From Comamonas sp. lk (GTDB lineage: Bacteria > Pseudomonadota > Gammaproteobacteria > Burkholderiales > Burkholderiaceae_C), in assembly GCA_945860595.1 (NCBI GenBank), contig CAMAQV010000020.1, forward strand, positions 1-51,012: DNA of 51,012 nucleotides, written 5' to 3'. Position numbers and translations under genes: made by a program. Below the pieces are notes generated by a model. The model had not been told where the DNA came from and searched no databases. It was given only the letters and a program-made list of their open reading frames with translations. The first letter of the stretch is position 1. Each line of letters begins with the position of its first letter. Below are positions 27,505 through 35,043 of the stretch, one piece after another.

Positions 27505-29934
27505 CTACATGCGCATGCGCTTGGCTTCGGGGTCGAACGGCGGATCCATTTGCAAGCGCGCGGGGCGGCGCTCGCCGAGGATTTCAATCTCCAGTTGCAT
27601 ATCCGGCTTGAAGCATTCGGTCGGGATGTAGCCCTGCGCCAGCGACTGCTCCACATAGTGGCCGTAGCCGCCGGATGTAACCCAGCCCACCACCTTGCCA
27701 TCCACCCAGATCGGCTCGTCGCCCATCACATCGCAGTCCAGCGCGTCCACCACCATGAAGATGCGGGTCTTCTTGGGGCCGTCCGCCTTCTCTTTGATGG
27801 CGGCTGCCTTGCCGATGTAGTCGTGCTTGTCGAGTTTGACGAAGCGGTCCAGGCCGGCTTCGAAGGGGCCGTAAATCGGGCGGAATTCGCGGAACCAGGT
27901 GCCGAAGTTTTTCTCCAAACGCAGGCAGAGCAGGGCACGCATACCGAAGTTTTTAATGCCCAAATCGGCACCGGCTTGCATGATGCTCTCGTACAGACGG
28001 CGCTGGTATTCGGGCGCGACCCAGATCTCGTAGCCCAGATCGCCGGTGTAGGTCACGCGGTTGATCTTGGCTTGCACGGTGGCCACTTCCATCTCGCGGT
28101 AGTCCATGAACTTGAAGGCCTCATTGGACACATCGTCGTCGGACAGGCGCTGCAGTAGTTCGCGCGATTTGGGGCCGGCAATCGACAGGCCGATCAGCTT
28201 CATGCCGTAGGGCGTGATGCGCACCGAGCAATCTTTTGGCAGGGTCTGCTCAAACCAGCGCATGTGGTAGACCTGCGCTTGCGAAGAGCCCCACATCATG
28301 AAGCGGCCCTCATCTGCTTTAGCGATGGTGAAGTCACCAATGATCTTGCCCTGGTGGTTGAGCATGGGGCACAGTTGCAAGCGGCCTTTTTTGGGCAAGG
28401 TGTTGGTCATCAGGCCCTGTAACCAAGCCTCGGCGCCCGGGCCGCTGATTTCGTATTTGGCGAAGTTGGCGACTTCGGTCACGCCCACGGCTTCGCGCAC
28501 GGCTTTGCATTCGGCCTTGATGTGTGGGAAGTCGTTGGAGCGGTGAAAGGACACGATGTCTTTGGCCTCGGTTCCTTGGGGGGCAAACCACAGCGGGGTT
28601 TCCATGCCCCAGGAGTCGCCCATCACCGCGCCTTGTTCGATGAATTTGTCGTACAAGGGCGTGGTTTGCAGCGGACGGCCTGCGGGTAACTCCTCATTGG
28701 GGAAGCGGATGCGGAAGCGGCGCGAATAGTTCTCGCGTACTTTGGCATTGGTGTAGGTGCGCGTGGCCCAGTCGCCGTAGCGCGCCACATCCATGCCCCA
28801 GATGTCAAATCCGGGGTCGCCGTCGACCATCCAGTTGCTCAAGGCCAGGCCCACGCCGCCGCCCTGGCTGAAGCCGGCCATCACGCCGCAGGCGCTCCAA
28901 AAGTTGGTGCGTCCTTGTACAGGGCCGACCAGCGGGTTGCCGTCGGGTGCGAAGGTAAAGGGCCCGTTGATCACCCGCTTGATGCCCGCGTTTTCCAGCG
29001 TGGGGAAATGCTTAAAGGCAATTTCCAGCGAGGGCGCGATACGGTCCAGATCGGGCTGCAGCAGCTCCTGGCCAAAGCTCCAGGGCGTGGTCTTGGTGGA
29101 CCAGGGTTTGCCGGCCTGCTCGTACACGCCCAGCACCATGCCCTTGCCCTCTTGGCGCAGATAGCTCTCCGCGCCGAAGTCGATCACGTGGCCGATCTCC
29201 TTCCCCGCGCTCTTGTTGAAGGCTTCGACCTCCGGGATGTCGTCCGTCACCAAATACATGTGTTCCATGGCCAGCACCGGCAGTTCGATGCCCACCATGC
29301 GGCCAACCTCGCGCGCCCACAGACCGCCGGCGTTGACCACGTGCTCGCATTCGACCACGCCTTTGTTGGTGATCACGCGCCAGGTGCCGTCGGGTTTTTG
29401 TTCCAGGCTTTCCACCTTGGTTTGTACTTCAATCGTGGCGCCGCCAATGCGCGCGGCCTTGGCATACGCGTAGGTGGTGCCGCTAGGGTCGAGGTGGCCT
29501 TCGTTAGGGTCGAGCAGTGCGCCCAGAAAGTATTTTTCTTCGATGAAAGGAAAGTAGTTCAAGGCCTCTTTGACCGAGATGATTTCGGTCTCCATGCCAA
29601 GGTAGCGACCGCGTGCCACGGTCATTTTCAAAAACTCCATGCGCTCTGGCGTGTCGGCCAGCATGATGCCGGGTGATTTGTGCAGCCCGCAGCTTTGGCC
29701 TGAGATGCGTTCGAGCTCCTCGTACAGGCTGACCGTGTAGCTCTGCAGCATGGCCACATTGGGGTCGCCATTGAGGGTGTGGAAACCGCCGGCCGCATGC
29801 CAGGTCGAGCCTGATGTGAGCTGGTCGCGCTCCAGCAGCATCACATCACTCCAGCCCTTTTTAGTCAGGTGGTAGAGCACCGAACACCCGACGACACCGC
29901 CACCAATAATCACCACGCGTGCTGTTGTTTTCAT
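27505..29934 (-). CDS. Dimethylglycine/sarcosine dehydrogenase-like flavoprotein
   Basis: An 809-residue protein: N-terminal DAO-type FAD domain (VVIIGGGVVGCSVLYHL, residues 7-23; STWHAAGGFH, where His46 matches the covalent FAD site of dimethylglycine dehydrogenase), an FAO-type linker region, and a C-terminal GcvT pair (from about residue 430; ISGPGAEAWLQGLMTN, YTGDLGYEIWV). This architecture is that of dimethylglycine and sarcosine dehydrogenases, which demethylate their substrate and pass the carbon to tetrahydrofolate. As sarcosine oxidase is encoded right behind it, dimethylglycine to sarcosine is the likelier reaction; this choice is inference. It lies 49 bp after the mttB-like gene and 12 bp before soxB. 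Confidence 0.88.
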   Translation of the reverse strand: MKTTARVVIIGGGVVGCSVLYHLTKKGWSDVMLLERDQLTSGSTWHAAGGFHTLNGDPNVAMLQSYTVSLYEELERISGQSCGLHKSPGIMLADTPERMEFLKMTVARGRYLGMETEIISVKEALNYFPFIEEKYFLGALLDPNEGHLDPSGTTYAYAKAARIGGATIEVQTKVESLEQKPDGTWRVITNKGVVECEHVVNAGGLWAREVGRMVGIELPVLAMEHMYLVTDDIPEVEAFNKSAGKEIGHVIDFGAESYLRQEGKGMVLGVYEQAGKPWSTKTTPWSFGQELLQPDLDRIAPSLEIAFKHFPTLENAGIKRVINGPFTFAPDGNPLVGPVQGRTNFWSACGVMAGFSQGGGVGLALSNWMVDGDPGFDIWGMDVARYGDWATRTYTNAKVRENYSRRFRIRFPNEELPAGRPLQTTPLYDKFIEQGAVMGDSWGMETPLWFAPQGTEAKDIVSFHRSNDFPHIKAECKAVREAVGVTEVANFAKYEISGPGAEAWLQGLMTNTLPKKGRLQLCPMLNHQGKIIGDFTIAKADEGRFMMWGSSQAQVYHMRWFEQTLPKDCSVRITPYGMKLIGLSIAGPKSRELLQRLSDDDVSNEAFKFMDYREMEVATVQAKINRVTYTGDLGYEIWVAPEYQRRLYESIMQAGADLGIKNFGMRALLCLRLEKNFGTWFREFRPIYGPFEAGLDRFVKLDKHDYIGKAAAIKEKADGPKKTRIFMVVDALDCDVMGDEPIWVDGKVVGWVTSGGYGHYVEQSLAQGYIPTECFKPDMQLEIEILGERRPARLQMDPPFDPEAKRMRM

Positions 29935-29983
29935 CCTGCGAATCCTCTTGTCTGATAGTCCACGAATCGTTTACGGTTCGAAT

Positions 29984-31537
29984 TCAAAAGTCAGTTGGCG
30001 CGCCGCCTTCGGCTTTGCGCTTGGCCACAAAGGCGTCCAGCTCTTCTTCGATCGCCGGGTCCATGTAGGGGCGCTCGTAGAGTGCGAGTTCTTTTTTCCA
30101 GGTGGCATTGGCCTTCTGGTCAGCGGTGGGTTTGCCGGCCTCTTCCCAGCTCTCGAAATTGCGCCAGTCCGAGATGATGGGCGAGTAAAACGCCGTCTCG
30201 AAACGCTCCAGCGTGTGCGCCGTGCCGAAGTAATGTCCGCCGGGGCCCACGTCCTTGATCGCGTCCATGGCCAATCCGGCGGGGCTCACGTCCAGTGGCG
30301 TCAAAAACTCGGCCACCATTTGCAGCAGGTCGCAGTCGAGGATGAATTTCTCGAAAGACGCAGTCAAGCCGCCTTCCATCCAGCCCGCGCTGTGCATGAT
30401 GAAGTTGCCCCCGGCTTGGGTCAGCGCCCACAGCGAGAACACCGATTCATAAGCCGCCTGCGCGTCCACCGTGTTAGCCGCATTCACATTGCTGGTGCGG
30501 TAGGGAATACCGTATTTGCGGCACAACTGCCCGCCCACCAAAACCGCTTTCATGTATTCGGGCGTGCCGAAGGCGGGCGCGCCGGATTTCATATCCACAT
30601 TGCTGGTGAAGCCGCCGTAGACCACCGGCGCGCCGGCGCGCACCAACTGGGTCAGCGCAATACCTGCCAGCGCCTCAGCGTTTTGCTGCGCCAGCGCACC
30701 CGCTAGCGTCACCGGTGCCATGGCCCCAGCGAGCGTAAAGGGTGTGAGCATGATGATCTGGTTGCGTGAGGACATCTCCAAAATGCCTTGCAGCATGGGC
30801 GTGTCCAGACGCAGCGGCGAGGAGCTGTTGATGATGGAAAACAGCGAAGGCTCGCGCTCCATTTGCTCGTGGCTGATGCCGCGTGCAATGCGGGCAATCT
30901 CCAGCCCGTCCTGGTTGCGCTCTTTACCCAGCGAATAGGCGTGGAAGGCCTTGTCAGTCAGCTTGGCGATGTCCGAGAGGCAATCCAGGTGCCGAATCGA
31001 GGCATGCAAATCCACTGGCTCTACCGGGTATCCGCCGGTCAGGTGGATGATGTCGTAGCGCTGCGCCAACTTCACCAGGTTGCGGAAGTCCTGTTGGTTG
31101 CCCGCACGCCTGCCGTGGTCCATGTCCGAGCAATTGGGCGGGCTGGCGACCTGGGCAAACGCCAGATTTTTGCCGCCAATGTGTACATTGCGTTCCGGGT
31201 TGCGCGCGTGCAGCGTGAACTCGGAAGGGCAGGTTTTGATGGCCTCCAGAATCAGATTGCGGTCAAAACGCACCCGCTCCGAGCCGGGTTTGACATCGGC
31301 CCCGGCTTTTTTCAAGATCGCACGTGCACCTTCGTGCATGAAATCCATGCCCATTTCTTCCAGAATCTGCAACGAGGTGGTGTGGATCGCCTCCAACTCG
31401 TCCTCCGAGACCATGGGCGTGGGCGGTAGGCGATGCTTTAAATGGCGGTATTTGGCGGTTGACGGTGCGGTGCGCACGGTGCCACTGCCACGTCCGGCGC
31501 GTCGGCGGGCCGGTGCGGCCGGTGTTTCTTCTGTCAT
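29984..31537 (-). CDS. Trimethylamine methyltransferase (MttB) family protein without pyrrolysine
   Basis: A 517-residue member of the MttB superfamily. Landmarks: LEEMGMDFMHEGARAILKKAG, HIGGKNLAFAQVASPPNCSDMDHGRR, GAPVVYGGFTSNVDMKSGAPAFGTPE and the late GPGGHYFGTAHTLERFETAFY. No in-frame amber codon occurs, so it is a non-pyrrolysine homologue, a group that includes betaine-specific corrinoid methyltransferases (MtgB, MtcB, MtpB). The substrate is therefore probably a quaternary amine, not trimethylamine, but no corrinoid protein or reactivase gene is in the window. I choose ATG 31537 (MTEETPAAPARRR) with GGAGA eight bases upstream over a TTG at 31552. It is the first gene of the six-gene operon. 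Confidence 0.87.
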   Translation of the reverse strand: MTEETPAAPARRRAGRGSGTVRTAPSTAKYRHLKHRLPPTPMVSEDELEAIHTTSLQILEEMGMDFMHEGARAILKKAGADVKPGSERVRFDRNLILEAIKTCPSEFTLHARNPERNVHIGGKNLAFAQVASPPNCSDMDHGRRAGNQQDFRNLVKLAQRYDIIHLTGGYPVEPVDLHASIRHLDCLSDIAKLTDKAFHAYSLGKERNQDGLEIARIARGISHEQMEREPSLFSIINSSSPLRLDTPMLQGILEMSSRNQIIMLTPFTLAGAMAPVTLAGALAQQNAEALAGIALTQLVRAGAPVVYGGFTSNVDMKSGAPAFGTPEYMKAVLVGGQLCRKYGIPYRTSNVNAANTVDAQAAYESVFSLWALTQAGGNFIMHSAGWMEGGLTASFEKFILDCDLLQMVAEFLTPLDVSPAGLAMDAIKDVGPGGHYFGTAHTLERFETAFYSPIISDWRNFESWEEAGKPTADQKANATWKKELALYERPYMDPAIEEELDAFVAKRKAEGGAPTDF

Positions 31538-31579
31538 GGGGGCGGTCTCCAAAGCTGCGCGAATTCTATGCAGTTCACC

Positions 31580-31598
31580 CTGAAAAAGCCCTTTTCAG
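31580..31598 (-). promoter_or_regulatory. Hairpin in the leader of the mttB-like operon
   Basis: CTGAAAA (31580-31586), a five-base loop, and TTTTCAG (31592-31598) form a perfect 7-bp stem about 43-61 bases upstream of the start codon. It could shape the leader RNA or bind a protein. No known riboswitch pattern, including the glycine riboswitch, is recognisable in 31538-31711. Confidence 0.3.
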
Positions 31599-31711
31599 CC
31601 GCTCTTATCCCCTTTTGGCAGGCTGTTTTGGCAATTCTTTAAATTGGATGCCGACAATTCATTCCGCCAGCGCAACGCATGGCGCATAGACCGCGCGCCC
31701 GCAGAAGACAC

Positions 31712-31744
31712 AAAAAAAGCCGCAAGACAGGGAAGTCTTGCGGC
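31712..31744 (-). terminator. Intrinsic terminator downstream of tRNA-Leu
   Basis: On the minus strand GCCGCAAGAC (31744-31735) and GTCTTGCGGC (31728-31719) make a perfect 10-bp stem with a six-base loop, followed by seven T residues (31718-31712). It lies 7 bp past the tRNA 3' end and is a classic rho-independent terminator. Confidence 0.92.
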
Positions 31745-31750
31745 CTGTTC

Positions 31751-31835
31751 TGGTGCCCGGGGCCGGAATCGAACCGGCACGCCTTGCGGCGGCGGATTTT
31801 GAGTCCGCTGCGTCTACCAATTCCACCACCCGGGC
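31751..31835 (-). tRNA. tRNA-Leu (anticodon CAA)
   Basis: An 85-nt tRNA with encoded CCA. Acceptor stem GCCCGGG pairs with CCCGGGC; anticodon stem GCGGA/TCCGC encloses loop CTCAAAA, giving anticodon CAA (reads UUG). It has the long variable arm of class II tRNAs and a normal T arm (GCCGG-TTCGATT-CCGGC). It is followed by an intrinsic terminator. The 5' half and upstream region are repeated at 35044-35121, and an integrase gene starts next to the 5' end, so this 5' half was probably supplied by the integrated element. Confidence 0.96.
31797..31818. repeat. Left attachment-site core within tRNA-Leu
   Basis: These 22 bp, running from the anticodon loop through the D-arm region of tRNA-Leu, are identical to 35044-35065. 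Similarity at about 80% continues to the right through the tRNA 5' end and its promoter-like upstream sequence. This is the expected pattern of a crossover core at one end of an integrated element. Confidence 0.8.
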
Positions 31836-31838
31836 TGA

Positions 31839-33278
31839 ATGACGCATGGCAGAAATTATGGCATAGGGGTGAGGGGGTCAGGGGCTGGTCACGGAGGATG
31901 CACGGTCGACCCTACCAAAAGCCCGCCTTGTTGCCGAGATTTCGGTCGCTTTTTCTCGACTTTGAAACTAAGCTTTGCTTTTGGACCCAAGGGCTTGAAG
32001 CAAATCGATTTTTCACAGCTGGCACTGGTAAAGGGCAGGACAGACCAATCCGCTGCGTCTATCCCGCCAACGCTGGCCACCTTGACCCTCACGAGCAGAA
32101 GGGCGACAACCCACCACCTGCGCGACGGGGAAGTCGTCCTGTACAGGCGACCCGACAGTGGTGTTTGGCAGGTTCGTTACAAGTTGCTGGATCGCCGCTG
32201 GCGCTGCATCACAACCCGCCAACGTCAACTGGAATTGGCTCGGCGTGTGGCGGGTGAAATCTATGACCGAGCCAGATTCCGCGAACTGGAGGGCCTGCCA
32301 CAACAGACCAAACGCTTTGATGCCATTGCCAATTTATGCATCCAAGCCTTGGAGCGGGAGATAGAGCAGGGCATCCGCCCTCAGACCAACCGTGACTACA
32401 TACGGGCCATCAACAGCTACCTCAAGCCCTATTTTGGCAAGTTCATGCTAGTCAATATCACTGTTGACCGAGTGCGCCACTACGAGCAATGGCGAAATGA
32501 AAAGATGGGGCGCGTGCCCATCAGCAGCACCTTGGCCAACCACGCCAGTGCTTTCAGCCGAGTCATTGACTTTGCCATTGAACAAGGCTGGCTCAGTGAC
32601 CGGGTGGCCATTCCTCGACTGAACCGTAAAGGTCGTAAAGGTTCGGCGCGTCCGGGCTTCAGCCGGGAAGAGTTGGCCAAGCTCTTGGCATTTTTAGCTG
32701 AATGGAGCCAGGGGGGTGAACGCAAGAATCACCGAGAGATGCGACTGCTACTGCGTGACTACGTGGAAGCACTGCTGGGCACGGGCTGTCGCTCAGGCAG
32801 GGAGAGCATGGCCATGCAGTGGCGGCACTTGGAGTGGCATGTGGACAGCAAGACTGGGCAGCGGTATTTGCGCATTTGGGTTTCGGGCAAAACAGGCAGT
32901 CGCTGGCTGATTGCCAAGCACTGGGCCATTGCCGTATTTGAGCGACTGGCCCTGCGCCAGGGCATGGGTGAGAATTTGGATCAGGCCATAAGTGCAGGCA
33001 GTGAAGCCTGGGTGTTCGCCATCAGCACGGGTGTTCGACCCACCAGCCTGCACACCTCATTTGAGTTGCTGCTGAAGGATGCGGGCATGCGTGTAGACCC
33101 CATCACAGGCAAGAACCGCAGCCTGTATTCCCTGCGTCACAGCTACGCCACCATGAGCCTCTTGGACGGGCACTTGGACATGCACACTTTGGCCCGGCAG
33201 ATGGGCACTTCCATTGGCATGTTGGAGCAGCACTACAGCAAGATGACGGCCACTATGGCAGCGGATAGGTTGGCTTGA
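31839..33278 (+). CDS. Tyrosine recombinase / phage-type integrase
   Basis: Up to 479 residues. An arm-type N-terminal region (LRDGEVVLYRRPDSGVWQVRYKL), a core-binding SAM-like domain (FDAIANLCIQALEREIEQG to RHYEQWRNEKMG), and the catalytic domain with LLGTGCRSGRESMAMQWRHL (first Arg), SGKTGSRWLI (Lys), SLYSLRHSYATMSL (Arg-His) and LEQHYSKMT (nucleophile Tyr). It integrates and excises the element at the adjacent tRNA-Leu. The only ATG upstream of the conserved part is at 31839, 3 bp from the tRNA 5' end, but the first about 50 residues look non-coding; in-frame TTG codons at 31995 or 32082 are plausible true starts. Confidence 0.88.
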   Translation: MTHGRNYGIGVRGSGAGHGGCTVDPTKSPPCCRDFGRFFSTLKLSFAFGPKGLKQIDFSQLALVKGRTDQSAASIPPTLATLTLTSRRATTHHLRDGEVVLYRRPDSGVWQVRYKLLDRRWRCITTRQRQLELARRVAGEIYDRARFRELEGLPQQTKRFDAIANLCIQALEREIEQGIRPQTNRDYIRAINSYLKPYFGKFMLVNITVDRVRHYEQWRNEKMGRVPISSTLANHASAFSRVIDFAIEQGWLSDRVAIPRLNRKGRKGSARPGFSREELAKLLAFLAEWSQGGERKNHREMRLLLRDYVEALLGTGCRSGRESMAMQWRHLEWHVDSKTGQRYLRIWVSGKTGSRWLIAKHWAIAVFERLALRQGMGENLDQAISAGSEAWVFAISTGVRPTSLHTSFELLLKDAGMRVDPITGKNRSLYSLRHSYATMSLLDGHLDMHTLARQMGTSIGMLEQHYSKMTATMAADRLA

Positions 33279-33512
33279 ATGGAGTTGCGTCACCCGGTGT
33301 TGCGACGACCGGTTGAATCCGCCCTGATATATTCAATTGCTTGACACCACAGCCCAGTGCTGGAGCGCGGTAAAACCCACGCTGACCCATTGCGCCTTGC
33401 TGGTTTGGCGTTGGCTTTGAAAGCTGGGTGTCCATACACATGGGTAGCTGGCAGGAGCTTCCCGGCTTAAACCATCCGTCCGCAGGGCTGGGATTTATCT
33501 CTGCAAGCAGTA
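33279..33512. other. Non-coding gap after the integrase gene
   Basis: About 230 bp between the integrase stop and the higBA operator. I see no gene, tRNA or strong terminator in it. Base composition is more AT-rich close to the higBA promoter. Confidence 0.5.
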
Positions 33513-33541
33513 CTTTACAAAGTAAAGCATCTGTTTACAAT
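33513..33541 (+). promoter_or_regulatory. higBA-like promoter with overlapping palindromic operator
   Basis: A -35-like TTTACA (33514-33519) and a -10-like TACAAT (33536-33541) are separated by 16 bp. The palindrome CTTTAC-AAA-GTAAAG (33513-33527) covers the -35 element, as expected for repression by the antitoxin. The predicted transcription start is about 33548, only a couple of bases before the toxin ATG at 33550. Confidence 0.6.
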
Positions 33542-33549
33542 AAGCGCCG

Positions 33550-33828
33550 ATGATCGCAACTTTCAAGCACAAGGGTTTTGAGCTCTTCTTTACCAAAGGC
33601 AGCTACAAGGGCGTGCCCGCACAGCATGGTGCCCATGTTGAGCGGATGCTGGACAGATTGGATGCCGCCCGCGAAGCCAAGGACATGGACTTACCCGGCT
33701 TCAAATTCCATGCGCTCAAGGGCGATAGAAAAGGCGAGTTCGCTGTGTCAGTTTCCGGGAACTGGCGGATCACCTTTGGGTTTGATGGTCAAGACGCAGT
33801 AAATGTAAATTTGGAGGATTACCACTGA
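33550..33828 (+). CDS. higB: HigB-like RelE-superfamily toxin
   Basis: A 92-residue protein of the RelE/HigB (plasmid maintenance killer) family, whose members cleave mRNA on the ribosome. Typical segments are MIATFKHKGFELFFTKGS, LDAAREAKDMDLPGFKFHALKGDRKGEF and the ending GNWRITFGFDGQDAVNVNLEDYH. The toxin gene precedes its antitoxin, as in higBA loci, and shares one base with it (TGATG). No Shine-Dalgarno sequence precedes the ATG, in line with a leaderless or near-leaderless transcript. Confidence 0.92.
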   Translation: MIATFKHKGFELFFTKGSYKGVPAQHGAHVERMLDRLDAAREAKDMDLPGFKFHALKGDRKGEFAVSVSGNWRITFGFDGQDAVNVNLEDYH

Positions 33829-34148
33829 TGAAGTCGCTACGAAACCCCAATCGCAAGCCCACGCATCCCGGCGCAGTGTTGCGCGAAGATGTCCTTCCCG
33901 AACTTGGTTGGACCCAGGTCGAGCTGGCCAATCGGCTCATGGTCAGTCGCCAAACCGTTTCGCATCTATTGCATGAACAAAAGGCTGTGACCGCTGAAAT
34001 GGCCATTCGTATTTCCAGCGCTGTGGGTGGCACGCCCGAGAGTTGGCTCAGCATGCAACAGGCCGTTGACCTATGGGAAGCTGGGATTAAATTCAAGAGC
34101 AATCCAGCACTAGCGCCACTGTTCCGGCAAGCGTCCATGGCAGCCTAG
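33828..34148 (+). CDS. higA: HigA-like antitoxin
   Basis: A 106-residue XRE-family antitoxin. It starts with the HigA signature HPGAVLREDVLPELGWTQVELANRL, followed by the recognition helix region SRQTVSHLLHEQKAVTAEMAIRIS and GGTPESWLSMQQAVDLWEA. It should neutralise the upstream toxin and repress the operon by binding the palindrome at 33513-33527. Translation is coupled to the toxin gene by the TGATG overlap. Confidence 0.93.
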   Translation: MKSLRNPNRKPTHPGAVLREDVLPELGWTQVELANRLMVSRQTVSHLLHEQKAVTAEMAIRISSAVGGTPESWLSMQQAVDLWEAGIKFKSNPALAPLFRQASMAA

Positions 34149-34201
34149 GCAAGCTTGCTTGCAGCAAAGCCAAGTTTCCGAAGTACTGGCCCTAAAAATT
34201 C

Positions 34202-34245
34202 TCGACAATACGTACGACTTTACGTACAATAATCACTATCGGAGA
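34202..34245 (+). promoter_or_regulatory. yefM-yoeB-like promoter, operator and ribosome binding site
   Basis: -35-like TCGACA (34202-34207) and -10-like TACAAT (34225-34230) are 17 bp apart. Two half-sites, CGTACG (34211-34216) and ACGTAC (34222-34227), form an inverted repeat between and over these elements, a likely antitoxin operator. GGAGA (34241-34245) is a good ribosome binding site for the ATG at 34251. Confidence 0.6.
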
Positions 34246-34250
34246 AATTT

Positions 34251-34493
34251 ATGAACGCACTATCTGCCAGTGAAGCAAGGGCTAATTTGTATCGCCTTAT
34301 GGACGAGACCGCAAGCTCGCACAAGCCCGTGTTGATCTCGGGCAAGAGAAACAACGCTGTGCTGATTGCTGCAGATGATTGGAGTGCAATTCAAGAGACT
34401 TTGCATCTGCTGTCGGTACCCGGCATGCGGGAATCCATCAAAGCCGGAATGGCCGAACCCCTGGATAAAAGTGCCAAGGCCTTGAAGTGGTGA
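34251..34493 (+). CDS. yefM: YefM/Phd-family antitoxin
   Basis: An 80-residue antitoxin with the Phd/YefM pattern: MNALSASEARANLYRLMDETASSHKPVLISGKRNNAVLIAADDWSAIQETLHLLS, then a shorter, flexible C-terminal part that should wrap the toxin. It binds the operator upstream. Its stop (34491-34493) overlaps the toxin start. Confidence 0.94.
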   Translation: MNALSASEARANLYRLMDETASSHKPVLISGKRNNAVLIAADDWSAIQETLHLLSVPGMRESIKAGMAEPLDKSAKALKW

Positions 34494-34753
34494 GCTGGTC
34501 AGTCGTATACGCCAAGCAAGCGTTGAAGGACGCGAAAAAGGTAAAGGCCGGCGGGCTAAAAGAGAAAGCCCACGCCCTCTTGGAAGTCCTAGAGAGCGAT
34601 CCTTTCCAAAACCCCCCATCTTTTGAAAAGCTGGTGGGTGATCTCTCGGGCGCGTATTCGAGACGGATCAACATCCAACATCGTTTGGTGTACGAAGTTT
34701 TTCCGGAGCAGCGTACGGTGCGTGTTTTGCGGATGTGGACGCATTACGATTAG
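34490..34753 (+). CDS. yoeB: YoeB-family toxin
   Basis: An 87-residue Txe/YoeB endoribonuclease that cleaves mRNA at the ribosomal A site. Family residues are present: Glu and Lys in SFEKLVGDLSGAYSRRI, the INIQHRLVYEV strand, and the terminal RMWTHYD with the catalytic His. I choose the GTG at 34490 (MSWSVVYAKQALKDAKKV), which matches homologues; GTG 34487 is just upstream. It overlaps the antitoxin stop by 4 bp, so it depends on coupled translation. Confidence 0.93.
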   Translation: MSWSVVYAKQALKDAKKVKAGGLKEKAHALLEVLESDPFQNPPSFEKLVGDLSGAYSRRINIQHRLVYEVFPEQRTVRVLRMWTHYD

Positions 34754-35043
34754 CGCAAAGGTGAAAGCCAATTCTGCGATATTGACCCTTCCACTCAAGT
34801 GCCAAGCGGCTCTCCACGACACCATCCACTGGCAGCGTCTGAGTTGGCCAGTGCGGCTCACCGCACAGTGGCCCAACAGAAAAATGGGCGAGGGCGGATC
34901 CAGTGCCAAGCCGATCGAATTCCAGTTGAATTCCGAGGTCTTGGACAGATGGATTTTGGGTGGCTTTCCTACGTTGCGAAGGACACTTTTTTAACCCTTG
35001 CGTAAGCTCGCGCTGCTGCTTGTTTTTCAAGGGTAAATAAATT
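34754..35043. other. Gene-free right end of the integrated element
   Basis: No credible gene in about 290 bp. Near the right attachment repeat there is an inverted repeat, ACCCTTG (about 34995-35001) and CAAGGGT (about 35029-35035), which could be a recombinase or accessory-protein site or a weak hairpin. The rest shows nothing I recognise. Confidence 0.45.

Noticed and set aside
29984-31537. Pyrrolysine-encoding trimethylamine methyltransferase
   Set aside because: No in-frame amber codon interrupts the gene and no pyl genes are present, so it belongs to the non-pyrrolysine homologues.
31538-31711. Glycine riboswitch upstream of the sarcosine/dimethylglycine operon
   Set aside because: I looked for the tandem glycine-aptamer pattern and saw none; only a short simple hairpin is present.
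34623-35030. ORFs on both strands in the right end of the integrated element
   Set aside because: Short frames overlapping the YoeB gene or gene-free DNA, without ribosome binding sites or recognisable domains.
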